Shown: positions 41,776 through 50,294 of the stretch, piece after piece
Numbering within the stretch: position 1 is the stretch's first letter
Layout: each line of letters opens with the position of its first letter
Source: Micromonospora sp. NBRC 110009
GTDB lineage: Bacteria; Actinomycetota; Actinomycetes; Mycobacteriales; Micromonosporaceae
Assembly (NCBI RefSeq): GCF_030518795.1
Contig: NZ_CP130427.1
Location: 6,448,001 to 6,512,000, forward strand
Reading direction: 5' to 3'
Length of the DNA stretch: 64,000 bases
Program-made: the position numbers and the translations under genes
The notes under the pieces: model-generated
Databases searched by the model: none
Seen by the model: only the letters and a program-made list of their open reading frames with translations
Told to the model about the DNA's origin: nothing

Positions 41776-42606
41776 TCAGCGTAGCCCGGCGAAGAGATCG
41801 TCCTCCGGCGTCGGCGCACCGGTGGTGTCGCGGACCCGGACGAAGGTCTCCACGCCCATGAGCTCGGTGAACCGATCCTGGCCGAGTTGCAGGAAGAAGA
41901 TGTTCTCGGCCTGGCTGGCGTGCGCGGCCAAGGATTCGAACTTCTGCCCGGCGACGGCGCTCGTGTCCACCCACGTGGTGATTTCGTCGTCCGGCAGACC
42001 AAGCTCCGGCATCTCCTCGGACGGCCCGTCCGGCTCGGGAAACTCGACGCCGATCTCCTTCATCACGCGGCCGAACTCCTCGAACGCGCTACGCGGCACG
42101 GTGGTCCAGTACACCTTCGCGGGGATGTCCGTCCGCTCGACGGCGGCCATCGTGACGCGGTGGGCCTGGATGTGATCCGGGTGGCCGTAGAAGCCGTTCT
42201 CGTCATAGGTGACGACGACGTCGGGCCGGTAGCGCCGGATCAACTCGGCCAGCCGGTCGGCCGCCTCCCCCACCGGGATGTTCCAGAATGCGCCGGGCGC
42301 GTCGTTGGTCGCCCAACCCATCATTCCGGAGTCGGCATAGCCGAGCGTCTCCAGGTGCGTGACCTTCAACGCCTCGCAACTGGCCGTCAACTCGGCCTGG
42401 CGCATTGCCACCACCGCCTCCGGGTCGTGGCCGGGGTCGCCCGGCTTGACCCCACCAGGCCCGTCGCCGCACCCCCCGTCCGTGCAGGTCACGAGCACCG
42501 TCGTGATTCCCTCCGCCGCGTACCGGGCGAGGATGCCGCCGGTGCTCGTCGCCTCGTCGTCGGGGTGGGCGTGCACCGCCATCAGGGTCAGGGATCGCTC
42601 AGCCAC
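41776..42606 (-). CDS. LmbE/PIG-L deacetylase (mycothiol conjugate amidase-like)
   Basis: A 276-aa zinc deacetylase. The N-terminal zinc motif MAVHAHPDDEATSTGG and the second site YGHPDHIQAHRVTMAA are diagnostic. The insert CTDGGCGDGPGG and DSGMMGW resemble Mca/MshB enzymes of mycothiol metabolism, which hydrolyse GlcNAc-Ins or mycothiol S-conjugates. Mca-like detoxification is the better fit by motif VHAHPDDE and length, but MshB cannot be excluded. GTG at 42606 is chosen; the later in-frame ATG would cut into the first strand. Confidence 0.8.
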   Translation of the reverse strand: MAERSLTLMAVHAHPDDEATSTGGILARYAAEGITTVLVTCTDGGCGDGPGGVKPGDPGHDPEAVVAMRQAELTASCEALKVTHLETLGYADSGMMGWATNDAPGAFWNIPVGEAADRLAELIRRYRPDVVVTYDENGFYGHPDHIQAHRVTMAAVERTDIPAKVYWTTVPRSAFEEFGRVMKEIGVEFPEPDGPSEEMPELGLPDDEITTWVDTSAVAGQKFESLAAHASQAENIFFLQLGQDRFTELMGVETFVRVRDTTGAPTPEDDLFAGLR

Positions 42607-42731
42607 CCCACCACCATACGAGGGAGGTCCGACGCACTGGCATCTGCTGCGGGACGACCAGTCGGACGAGCGGCCAGGCCTGTTGTGCCGCGAACGCATC
42701 CACGGGGTTGGAGCGGCGGGAGCATGTCGGG

Positions 42732-43919
42732 TCAGCGTTTGGGGCGGAGAGAATCCACTCGCGTGACGGACTGGTCGATGCGGTCCTCGCTGATGCGCCC
42801 GGTCCGGACGAGACCCATTATCGTGTCGACTGTCTCGTCGACGACTCGCGGGTTGTACACCTGCTGGTTGGCGAAGACGAGCAGGTCGAGGCCGGCCTGC
42901 AACGCCAGGGCGACGGCCGCGGCGGCGCCGTACCGGTCGGTGATCGCGACCGCCTGCATGTCGTCGCTGACCACCGGCCCGCGCCAGCCGAGCCGGCCGC
43001 GGAGCAGATCGGTCACGGTCGCGGTCGACAGGGACGCCGGATACGCCGGGTCCAACTGCCTGTTGAGTACGTGGGCGGCCATGACCGAGTCGGCGACGCC
43101 GGCCTGGATCAGCCGCTGAAACGGTTCGAGTTCCCTTTCCTGCCAGGTGTCGCTGACGTCGACGACCTCGAAGTCGGTGTTGCCGGCGGCGCTACCCAAT
43201 CCGGGAAAGTGCTTCAGGACTGTTTTCACGCCAGCCGCGCGATGGGCCTGGATCTCCTCGGTAGCGTTGCTGACCACGACGTCCGGGTCGGCGGAGAAGC
43301 TGCGGCCGAGCTTGCCGATCGCCCTGCTGTCGGGGTTGACGTTCAGGTCGACGACCGGGGCGTAGTTCAGGTTGGCCCCGATCCGCGCCAGACTGGCGAC
43401 CAGTCCCCGCGCCCAGTCGCGGGTGGCTGCCGAGGAATCCTCCGCGCCGATCTCGGCCTCCGACCTGGTGGCCGGGAAGCCGTTGCTCCGGTTGAGGCGG
43501 GAGGTACGGCCGCCTTCCTGATCGATGGAGACGATGAGCCGGCCGGGCGAGGCATCTTTCAAACTCTTCACCAGACGCGTGACCTGCTCGGGCGAGCGGA
43601 TGTTACGCACCGACTTGGTCTCCAGGTCCTGATCAAAGAGGATGACCCCGCCCAAGCCGCCTCTGACCGCCTTCACGATCCAGTCACGGTCGCTCACCCG
43701 GTCACCGCGAAAGCCGACCACGAGCAGACTGGCGATCTTTCGCCGCAGCGCAGCTTCGCCCCCGCGCGCTGCGGTACGAGAGGGCCGCGCGGTGGTGGTC
43801 GGCCGTGGCGTGGCCGGCGTGGCACCCGGCGACTGCGACTCGCAGCCGGCCACGGTCGCCAGCGCGGCTGAGCCGATTCCGGCGAGCAGCAGCCGGCGGG
43901 GCAGGTGCACGCTGTCCAC
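42732..43919 (-). CDS. GH3 family lipoprotein (NagZ-like)
   Basis: A 395-aa protein with a lipobox (LATVAGC, Cys26) after a short Arg-rich start (LPRRLLLAGIGSAA), so it is anchored outside the cell. A GH3 N-domain follows: SLLVVGFRG, GGVILFDQDLET, VSIDQEGGRTSRLN, LKHFPGLGSAAGNTD and the nucleophile SDDMQAVAI. Bacterial NagZ has a DSH dyad after KHFPG; here the equivalent is GNTDFE, lacking the His. GTG 43919 is chosen since TAGCGT lies 7 bp upstream (leaderless). It may act on cell-wall amino sugars or be another beta-hexosaminidase. Confidence 0.75.
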   Translation of the reverse strand: MDSVHLPRRLLLAGIGSAALATVAGCESQSPGATPATPRPTTTARPSRTAARGGEAALRRKIASLLVVGFRGDRVSDRDWIVKAVRGGLGGVILFDQDLETKSVRNIRSPEQVTRLVKSLKDASPGRLIVSIDQEGGRTSRLNRSNGFPATRSEAEIGAEDSSAATRDWARGLVASLARIGANLNYAPVVDLNVNPDSRAIGKLGRSFSADPDVVVSNATEEIQAHRAAGVKTVLKHFPGLGSAAGNTDFEVVDVSDTWQERELEPFQRLIQAGVADSVMAAHVLNRQLDPAYPASLSTATVTDLLRGRLGWRGPVVSDDMQAVAITDRYGAAAAVALALQAGLDLLVFANQQVYNPRVVDETVDTIMGLVRTGRISEDRIDQSVTRVDSLRPKR

Positions 43920-44139
43920 CCCCGGCACGCTACAGCCCACCCCCACCCCATCCCCGCTCACCAACGAGACGTCATCCACCGGTGGGACGGCCCCGGCGAT
44001 GCTGGCCATGAGGCATCGCATGCCGCCGCTGCGGCTGCGGCGCGGTCACCACCGCGCAGGCACCATTCGTTCGGGCCGTCACCGCATCCGACCGGCCGGA
44101 GGGCAGGTCGACGTCCGCCACGTTACGACCCAACGGTGC

Positions 44140-44170
44140 GTCCCGGGATCGCTGCCGGCGATCCCGGGAC
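44140..44170 (-). terminator. Strong hairpin after tctCBA operon
   Basis: A perfect 13-bp stem (GTCCCGGGATCGC / GCGATCCCGGGAC) with a TGCCG loop begins seven bases after the tctA stop codon on the minus strand. It ends the long carbohydrate-acid operon. Confidence 0.75.
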
Positions 44171-44176
44171 GGTCCG

Positions 44177-45682
44177 TCAGACACCGGCGGGCTCGCGCTC
44201 CTCGGCCGGCGTGTTGCCCGGTAGCAACCTCGCCAGCGACGGTCCGGCCACCAACAGGACGGCCAGGGCGAGCACGACGAGCGCGATCGGGTGGGAGAGG
44301 ACGATCAGCAGGTCACCGTCACCCAGGGCCGACGTCTGGGTGAGCGCCTTCTCGAAGAGGGGTCCGATGACCAGGCCGAGGACAAGGGGAGCCACCGGCA
44401 GGTCGTAGAGCTTCATGAAGTATCCGGCGACGCCCGAGACGAAGACGATCCAGACACTGAACATGTTGTTGTCGATCGAGTACGCCCCGACGAAGCTCGT
44501 GAACAGGATGATCGGGTACAGGTACGCGTACGGGATCCGCAACATCTGGGCGAATATCGGGGCCATCGGCAGGTTGAGCACCAGGAGCATCACGTTGCCG
44601 ATGAAGAACGAGACCAGCAGCCCCCACACCAGCGTCGGCTGGTTCTGGAAGAGGAGCGGGCCCGGCTGCAAACCGTAGATGGTGAATGCGCCCAGCAGGA
44701 CGGCGGTCGTGCCGCCGCCCGGGATGCCGAGCGTGAGAGTCGGCACGAAGTTGGCGTTGGCCGCCGCGTTGTTGGCGCTCTCCGGCGATGCCACCCCTTC
44801 GATGGCCCCTTGACCGAGCTGGCCCTTGTTCCTGGAGACCCGCTTCTCTACGCCGTAGGCGATGAAGGAGGCGAGGGTCGAACCGGCGCCGGGCAGGCAG
44901 CCGAGGAGGAATCCCAGGACGCTGCCGCGACCGATCGGACCCACGCTGCGCCGAAGTTCGTTTCTGGTGATGAGCAGGTCCCGGAAGCGGGTCCGGATCG
45001 GCGCCGCCGCGCCGATCCTGATCTGGTACATCACCTCGCCGACGGCGAACAGCCCGATCATGACCTCGACGAACGGCACACCGCTGAGCAGGTTGACGCT
45101 GTCGAACGTGAACCGTGACGTGCCCGTCCCGGCGTCCAGCCCGACGGTCGCCAGCAGCAGGCCGGCCGCGGCCATCGCGAACCCGCGGATCCGCGAATCC
45201 CCCGAGAAGCTGACGATGGTGGCCAGGCCCAGGATCATGATCGCCAGGTTCTCGACGGGACCGAACTTCAGCGCGAAGTCGGCGAATGGCGGCGCGACCA
45301 CCATCAGGAGGACCAGCGAGAAGATGGCGGCCACGAAGGAGCCGATGGCGGCGATGGACAGAGCCGCGCCGGCCCTCCCCCGCCTCGCCATCTGGTAGCC
45401 GTCAAGCGTCGTCACGACGCTCGATGCCTCACCTGGAGTGGAGATCAGCACCGACGTGATGGTTCCGCCGTACTGCGCGCCGTAGTAGATCCCGGCGAGC
45501 ATGATGAGCGCGGTCACGGGCTCGAAGTCCAGGGTCAGTGGCAGGAGCACCGCCACGCCGGTGGTCGACCCCAACCCCGGCAACAACCCGATCACGGTGC
45601 CCGCGAGAACGCCGACGAAGCACCAGAGCAGGTTCTGGGGCGTCAGCGCGGTCTGGAACCCGAGAATGACGTTGTCGATCAC
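44177..45682 (-). CDS. tctA: Tripartite tricarboxylate transporter, large permease TctA
   Basis: A 501-aa permease with ~11-12 TM segments. The family signatures are at the N-terminus: FVGVLAGTVIGLLPGLGSTT and GVAVLLPLTLDFEPVTALIM, followed by GIYYGAQYGGTITSVLISTP and GEASSVVTTLDGYQMARRGR. In the middle, GFLLGCLPGAGSTLASFIAY repeats the GLPG motif. TctA with TctB and TctC imports carboxylates or sugar acids using an ion gradient. It is the last gene of the operon; GTG 45682 lies four bases after the tctB stop. Confidence 0.92.
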   Translation of the reverse strand: MIDNVILGFQTALTPQNLLWCFVGVLAGTVIGLLPGLGSTTGVAVLLPLTLDFEPVTALIMLAGIYYGAQYGGTITSVLISTPGEASSVVTTLDGYQMARRGRAGAALSIAAIGSFVAAIFSLVLLMVVAPPFADFALKFGPVENLAIMILGLATIVSFSGDSRIRGFAMAAAGLLLATVGLDAGTGTSRFTFDSVNLLSGVPFVEVMIGLFAVGEVMYQIRIGAAAPIRTRFRDLLITRNELRRSVGPIGRGSVLGFLLGCLPGAGSTLASFIAYGVEKRVSRNKGQLGQGAIEGVASPESANNAAANANFVPTLTLGIPGGGTTAVLLGAFTIYGLQPGPLLFQNQPTLVWGLLVSFFIGNVMLLVLNLPMAPIFAQMLRIPYAYLYPIILFTSFVGAYSIDNNMFSVWIVFVSGVAGYFMKLYDLPVAPLVLGLVIGPLFEKALTQTSALGDGDLLIVLSHPIALVVLALAVLLVAGPSLARLLPGNTPAEEREPAGV

Positions 45683-45685
45683 CGC

Positions 45686-46261
45686 TCAGCCTTCCGTTCC
45701 GACTCCGAGCAGCCCTCCGGGAAGGGGGACGTGGAGGAACAGCCCGAACACGCCGTAGATCAGCCCGGTGGCGACGGCCGCGATCACCGCGGACTTCAGC
45801 AGCGGCTGCCGTTCGACCCAGGTGGAGATCACGAAGACAAGGCCGCCGAACGCGACCAGAAAGCCGACCACCTGCACGAGTAGGATCGCGCCGAGGGTCA
45901 GTCCGAAGACCTTCCAGAGGTTGCGGATCCGCTCCCGCCTGGTGCGCCCGCTGATGTCGACGTCGTCGTCCGCACCGCTCTCCGTCAGGTCGGTGCCGCC
46001 GGCAGCGTGCGGCCCGGCCCCGGCAGCAGCCCCGCCCGGACGGTGGCTCGGCTGGCCGTGCCCCGACCGGAGGGCGACCCAGCCGCAGAGGACCGCGGTC
46101 AGCCCGCCGGCGAGAACCGGCAGGAAGCCGGGACCCACTCGACCGCCGTCGACGAACACGCCGTAATGGATGCCTCCTGCCGCGGCAGCGAGGCCGACCA
46201 CGGCGAGCACGGCATACGCCGTCGCCTCGCCGTTGCTGCGGATGCGAGTCAGCGTGCTCAC
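45686..46261 (-). CDS. tctB: Tripartite tricarboxylate transporter, small permease TctB
   Basis: A 191-aa membrane protein with four TM segments (AYAVLAVVGLAAAAGGIHYG; PVLAGGLTAVLCGWVALRSG; LGAILLVQVVGFLVAFGGLV; SAVIAAVATGLIYGVFGLFL) and a cytosolic Gly/Asp-rich linker with charged DDDVDISGRTRRERIRN. Length, layout and the final LPLPGGLLG-like end fit TctB. GTG 46261 overlaps the tctC stop (GTGA), so TctC and TctB are translationally coupled. Confidence 0.88.
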   Translation of the reverse strand: MSTLTRIRSNGEATAYAVLAVVGLAAAAGGIHYGVFVDGGRVGPGFLPVLAGGLTAVLCGWVALRSGHGQPSHRPGGAAAGAGPHAAGGTDLTESGADDDVDISGRTRRERIRNLWKVFGLTLGAILLVQVVGFLVAFGGLVFVISTWVERQPLLKSAVIAAVATGLIYGVFGLFLHVPLPGGLLGVGTEG

Positions 46262-47241
46262 TTGCCCTGGGCCTTCTTGAGCATGTCGTTGTTCTCCTTG
46301 AGGTACGCCGTGAAGTCGTCACCGAACAGCGCATTCGGCTGCAGGTAGTTGCTGGCGATGTACTGCTTCGCCTTGTCGGACTCGATGAACTTCCTGCTCG
46401 CGTCGATCCAGAACGTCCTGGCTCCGTCGCTGATCCCGCCCGGCGCGATCAGGCCACGGAACTGGGCGAACGCGACGTCGATCCCCTGCTCCTTCGCGGT
46501 CGGGATGTCCTTCAGCTCGGGGTACTCGTACCGCTTCTCGGAGAACGCGCAGAGCGCCTTGAGTTTCCCGGCCTTGAGCTGCTCGACGACCTCACCGGGG
46601 TTGAGCGACGCGACCTGGATCTGGTTGCCCAGCAGCGCCGCGAGCAGTTCGTCGCCCGACTCGAACGGGACCCGGTCGAACTTCGCGCCGGTGGCCTGCT
46701 CGGTCAGCGTGAAAACCACGTTGTCCAGGCCGGTCACACCGGAGATGCCCGCGACGACGCGTCCGGACTTGCTGGCGTTCACGAGGTCCGCGCACGTCGC
46801 CCACGGCGAGCTCGCTGGTACGACGGCGAGGGTGAAATCGTCACCGACCTTCATGATCGGGGTGAACCTGGTGTAGTCGAAGCCCACCTTCGTGTTGAGC
46901 GGGAGGGCCAGCAGCGCCGTCTCGCTCGGCAGGAGGTAGTTCGGGTCACCCGTCTTGCTCAGGAAGTAGGAGTAGCCGACGGCGCCCGAGCCGCCAACGC
47001 GGTTCTCCGTGTTGATCCGGAGGCCGGGGACCACGGCCTCCAGGCCGGCCGCGATCGAGCGGCCGGACATGTCGCTGCCGCCACCCGCCCCGTACGGAAC
47101 GACCATGGTGACGTTGCCCTTGGGCTTGAAAGCCTCTCCGTGGCCTCCGGCGGACTTCTGGCCCTTGGCTTCACCGCATGCCGTCAGGATGAGAACCGAC
47201 GCGGCCACGACCGCGGTGAGCAACAAGCTGTTGCGCTTCAT
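46258..47241 (-). CDS. tctC: Tripartite tricarboxylate transporter, binding lipoprotein TctC
   Basis: A 327-aa substrate-binding lipoprotein (lipobox LILTACG, Cys22). The Bug/TctC fold is seen in GNVTMVVPYGAGGGSDMSGR, ENRVGGSGAVGYSYFLSKTG, YTRFTPIMKVGDDFTLAVVP and GGISDGARTFWIDASRKFI. Bug-type proteins bind small carboxylates through a pair of conserved waters. A sugar acid is the expected ligand, given the neighbours. GAAAGGG precedes ATG 47241. It is separated from the TIM-like gene by 79 bp without an obvious operator. Confidence 0.9.
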   Translation of the reverse strand: MKRNSLLLTAVVAASVLILTACGEAKGQKSAGGHGEAFKPKGNVTMVVPYGAGGGSDMSGRSIAAGLEAVVPGLRINTENRVGGSGAVGYSYFLSKTGDPNYLLPSETALLALPLNTKVGFDYTRFTPIMKVGDDFTLAVVPASSPWATCADLVNASKSGRVVAGISGVTGLDNVVFTLTEQATGAKFDRVPFESGDELLAALLGNQIQVASLNPGEVVEQLKAGKLKALCAFSEKRYEYPELKDIPTAKEQGIDVAFAQFRGLIAPGGISDGARTFWIDASRKFIESDKAKQYIASNYLQPNALFGDDFTAYLKENNDMLKKAQGK

Positions 47242-47320
47242 GGCGACCCTTTCGTTGGTGGTAGTGGTTAAGCTCGGTGTTGAGGTAGATGGGTGCGGTC
47301 GTGACCATTTCCCGCGCGGG

Positions 47321-48106
47321 TCAGCGCGGGACGTTCGTCGCGGACACCTCGCCGGCCTCCTGGGCCACGTCCGTCGCGGTGCGCAGCAGAAACAGGTATC
47401 CGTCGACGTTCCAGGCACTGCGCCCGACGAAAAGCCCGGTGACGCCGCGGATGTGCAGCAGGTCTCTCGCGTTCGCGGTGGTGACGGAACCGCCGTACAG
47501 AAGACCGCACGCCACGCCGCCGTACTCCACGTCGAGGACCTCGGTGATCTCGGCGACCTCGTCGACTGTGGGCTCCCGACCCCTCTCCCCGATCGCCCAG
47601 ACGGGTTCGTAGGCGAGCAGCACGCGCGATCCGGCGGGTACCTGATGAAGAGCGGCAGCCACCTGCGAGAGCACGTGCTGTCTCGCACCACCGGCCGCCC
47701 GCACCTCGGCGGACTCTCCCACGCAGACCAGCGCTGTCAGGCCGTGGCGAAGAGTCGCCCACACCTTTCGGTTGACGGTCCGATCGGTCTCGCCGAAGTG
47801 CTCGCGCCGCTCCGAGTGCCCGATCTCGACGAGCGTCGCCCCCGCGTCGGCGACCTGCGGCACCGACACCTCGCCGGTCCAGGCTCCGGCGTCCTCCCAA
47901 TGGGCGTTCTGGGCGCCGACAACGACGGGAGAATCCGGCCCCAAGGCGTCGCGTACCACGGATATCGCGGTCGCCGGGGGGACGACGAACGGCTGCACAC
48001 CGGGCCAGCCGCCGCCGGCCGCCTCGTCCCTGAGCCGGGTGGCGAACGACACGGCCTCGGCCCGGGTTTTGTTCATCTTCCAGCTGGTGCCGACCCACAG
48101 GACCAC
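47321..48106 (-). CDS. TIM-barrel isomerase, triosephosphate-isomerase-like (LerI/EryH type)
   Basis: A 261-aa triosephosphate-isomerase homologue. Catalytic residues are in place: Lys in GTSWKMNK, His in EIGHSERREHFGE, Glu in AYEPVWAIGE, and the phosphate-binding GLLYGGSV. The GTSWKMNK beginning (rather than GNWKMN) and the operon partners fit the tetrulose-phosphate isomerases EryH/LerI, which interconvert L-erythrulose 1-phosphate and D-erythrulose 4-phosphate. It is probably not the glycolytic tpiA, which sits with gap-pgk. GTG 48106 lies two bases after the RpiB-like stop. Confidence 0.8.
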   Translation of the reverse strand: MVLWVGTSWKMNKTRAEAVSFATRLRDEAAGGGWPGVQPFVVPPATAISVVRDALGPDSPVVVGAQNAHWEDAGAWTGEVSVPQVADAGATLVEIGHSERREHFGETDRTVNRKVWATLRHGLTALVCVGESAEVRAAGGARQHVLSQVAAALHQVPAGSRVLLAYEPVWAIGERGREPTVDEVAEITEVLDVEYGGVACGLLYGGSVTTANARDLLHIRGVTGLFVGRSAWNVDGYLFLLRTATDVAQEAGEVSATNVPR

Positions 48107-48108
48107 GG

Positions 48109-48564
48109 TCAGTCACCCTCGTACGAGCAGATCGCCGCGACCTTGGCCGCGGAGGAAGAGTCGGGGTCGAAGGAGTAGGTGAGCCACTCCCTGGCGAGGC
48201 GGCGGGCCAGCTCAAGCCCGATGACGCGCTGGCCGAAGGTGAGCACCTGGGCGTTGTTGGACAGGATGGCTCGTTCGACGGAGAACGAGTCGTGAGCCGT
48301 GACGGCCCGTATTCCGGGCACCTTGTTCGCGGCGATGGCCACGCCCAGTCCGGTGCCGCACACGAGCAGGGCGCGGTCGGCCGTCCCCTCGGCGATCAGT
48401 CGCGCGGCGGCGACCGCTATGTGCGGGTAGGCGACGTCCTCGCCCGAGGCGACGCCGACATCGATGACCTCGCGCGCCCTCGGGTTGTCGGCCAGGTCGG
48501 CCTTGAGTGCCTCCTTGTAGCTGAAGCCGGCGCTGTCGGCGCCGACGACGATCCGAAGAGTCAT
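48109..48564 (-). CDS. RpiB-family isomerase (DerI/EryI type)
   Basis: A 151-aa RpiB/LacAB fold. It has VVGADSAGFSYKEALKADLA, DVGVASGEDVAYPHIAVAAA, the catalytic loop LLVCGTGLGVAIAANKVPGI and HDSFSVERAILSNNAQVLTF. The wording matches erythrulose-4-phosphate isomerases (EryI/DerI), which produce D-erythrose 4-phosphate for the pentose phosphate pathway. The gene overlaps the kinase stop (ATGA) and leads directly to the TIM-like gene, so the two isomerases act in sequence. Confidence 0.85.
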   Translation of the reverse strand: MTLRIVVGADSAGFSYKEALKADLADNPRAREVIDVGVASGEDVAYPHIAVAAARLIAEGTADRALLVCGTGLGVAIAANKVPGIRAVTAHDSFSVERAILSNNAQVLTFGQRVIGLELARRLAREWLTYSFDPDSSSAAKVAAICSYEGD

Positions 48565-50294
48565 GGCTGCTCCCGGGGCTGGTCGGTGGCGAAGTGAACA
48601 GCAAGAGCGCTGACGATCAGGGCGAAGGAAACCGCGCCCGCGTCGGGCGTGCCGATGCTGCCGTGGCCGTGGGTGCGCGCGCGGCCGAGACGCGCGGGTA
48701 TGTGCGCGGTTGCCTCTGCCGCCTGCGTCGCCGCGTGCGCGGCGGCCGACCACGCGGCATCCAGTGGCGTTCCCGCTTCGGTCCTGGCCTCGAGCACCCG
48801 CGCGAACGGCACGGCGGCGTCGACCAGCGTCTTGTCACCGGGCTCGGCGCCGCCCAGTCGCATGACGGTCGCGACGGCCGCGCCGGTCGCCCGGACGATG
48901 TCATCAGGGGTCGGCACATTCTCGTCGTCCAAAGTTCCGGCGGCGGCGGTGAGTGCCGCACCCCACAGGGCGCCCGAGGTGCCGCCGGCCCGTTCGGACC
49001 AGGCCTCGGCCGCTTGTATCAGCAGTCCCCGGACACCCGCCCGCTCATCGGCCGCCATCTCGGCCGCCTCCATGGCGGCCGCGGTGCCGCGCGCCATTCC
49101 GATGCCATGGTCTCCGTCACCGGCGACCGCGTCGATCTCACCGAGGCGAGCCTCGTGCTGGAGCACGACGTCCCGAACATGGGCCAGTCCCCGCGCGACG
49201 CGGGCGGCGCAGGCCTGCGAGGCGGGCGACCCTGGCTCGATGCGCCGCGGAGGGCCGGCGGCCGCGAGTACGCGGCGGGGCTGTTCGTCGACAGGGCCGC
49301 GGTGGAAGGCGGGGGCGTCCGCCGGCGCGACCCAGTACTTTTCGAGGTCGTCGTCCAGAAAGGTTACGGTCAGTGAGAGGCCGGACATGTTCAGGCTGGT
49401 GACCTGCTCTCCGACCGTCGGCCTGACGATGGTCAGGCCGGCCTTCCCGAGTTGATGGGCGACTCGACGGTAGACGACGAAGAGTTCCTCGTATTTGACC
49501 GAGCCGAGGCCGTTGACCAGGACCGCCACGCGGCCGCTCGACCGGCTGGCCCCGGCCCCGGCCCCGTCGAGGACCTCGCCAACCAGCAGGTCCGCCAGCT
49601 CGTCGGCGCCGAGAAGCCGCTGCTTGCCGATTCCGGGCTCGCCGTGGATACCCAGCCCGATCGCCATGTGCCCCGATTCGACGGTGAACAGGGGGTGTCC
49701 CGCGCCGGGAAGCGTGCAGCCGTCAAAGGCGACGCCGAAGGAGAAGGTGGCCTCGTTGGCGCGGCGGCCGATCGCCTCCACCGCATTCAGGTCCAGGCCG
49801 TCTTCGGCGGCACCACAAGCGATCTTGAAGACGATCATGTTGCCCGCGACGCCGCGGCGTTGATCACGTTTCTGCGGCGGGGCGGAGACGATGTCATCCG
49901 TCACGGCGAGCGTGCGGACGTCGATGCCCTCGGCGCGCAGCCGTTCCGCGGCCTGACCGAAGTGCAGGACGTCGCCGGCGTAGTTCCCGAAGCCGAGGAT
50001 CATGCCACCGCCGGCGTCGGCGACGCGGGCGACCGAGTACACCTGGCTCGCGGACGGCGATGCGAAGATGTTGCCGCAGACGGCACCGTGCGCGAAGCCC
50101 GGGCCGACCCAACCGGCGAAGGCCGGGTAGTGGCCCGACCCACCCCCCAGCACCACCGCGACCCTGCCGGCCGGGGTGGCCGATGCGCGGACCACCCCGC
50201 CAGGCACCGGGATGACGTGCTCGCGGTGCGCGGCCGCGAATCCTTCGAGGGCCTCCCCGGCGAAGTCCGGGGCCACGTTGACCAGGCGGGTCAT
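48561..50294 (-). CDS. DhaK-DhaL fusion kinase (L-erythrulose/dihydroxyacetone kinase type)
   Basis: A 577-aa ATP-dependent kinase. N-terminal DhaK domain: VALVLGGGSGHYPAFAGWVG-like segment VVLGGGSGHYPAFAGWV, and the substrate histidine in LGIHGEPGIGKQRL. C-terminal DhaL domain: VAGDGDHGIGMARGTAAAME (Mg-ADP aspartates) and RAGGTSGALWGAALTA. Fused DhaKL kinases phosphorylate dihydroxyacetone or, in sugar-acid and tetritol loci, erythrulose. Here the two isomerases encoded next suggest erythrulose. It overlaps both neighbouring genes by four bases (ATGA at each end). Confidence 0.88.
   Translation of the reverse strand: MTRLVNVAPDFAGEALEGFAAAHREHVIPVPGGVVRASATPAGRVAVVLGGGSGHYPAFAGWVGPGFAHGAVCGNIFASPSASQVYSVARVADAGGGMILGFGNYAGDVLHFGQAAERLRAEGIDVRTLAVTDDIVSAPPQKRDQRRGVAGNMIVFKIACGAAEDGLDLNAVEAIGRRANEATFSFGVAFDGCTLPGAGHPLFTVESGHMAIGLGIHGEPGIGKQRLLGADELADLLVGEVLDGAGAGASRSSGRVAVLVNGLGSVKYEELFVVYRRVAHQLGKAGLTIVRPTVGEQVTSLNMSGLSLTVTFLDDDLEKYWVAPADAPAFHRGPVDEQPRRVLAAAGPPRRIEPGSPASQACAARVARGLAHVRDVVLQHEARLGEIDAVAGDGDHGIGMARGTAAAMEAAEMAADERAGVRGLLIQAAEAWSERAGGTSGALWGAALTAAAGTLDDENVPTPDDIVRATGAAVATVMRLGGAEPGDKTLVDAAVPFARVLEARTEAGTPLDAAWSAAAHAATQAAEATAHIPARLGRARTHGHGSIGTPDAGAVSFALIVSALAVHFATDQPREQP

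Noticed and set aside
47321..48106. Glycolytic triosephosphate isomerase
   Set aside because: The GTSWKMNK start and the operon with RpiB-like and DhaKL-type genes fit tetrulose-phosphate isomerases better.
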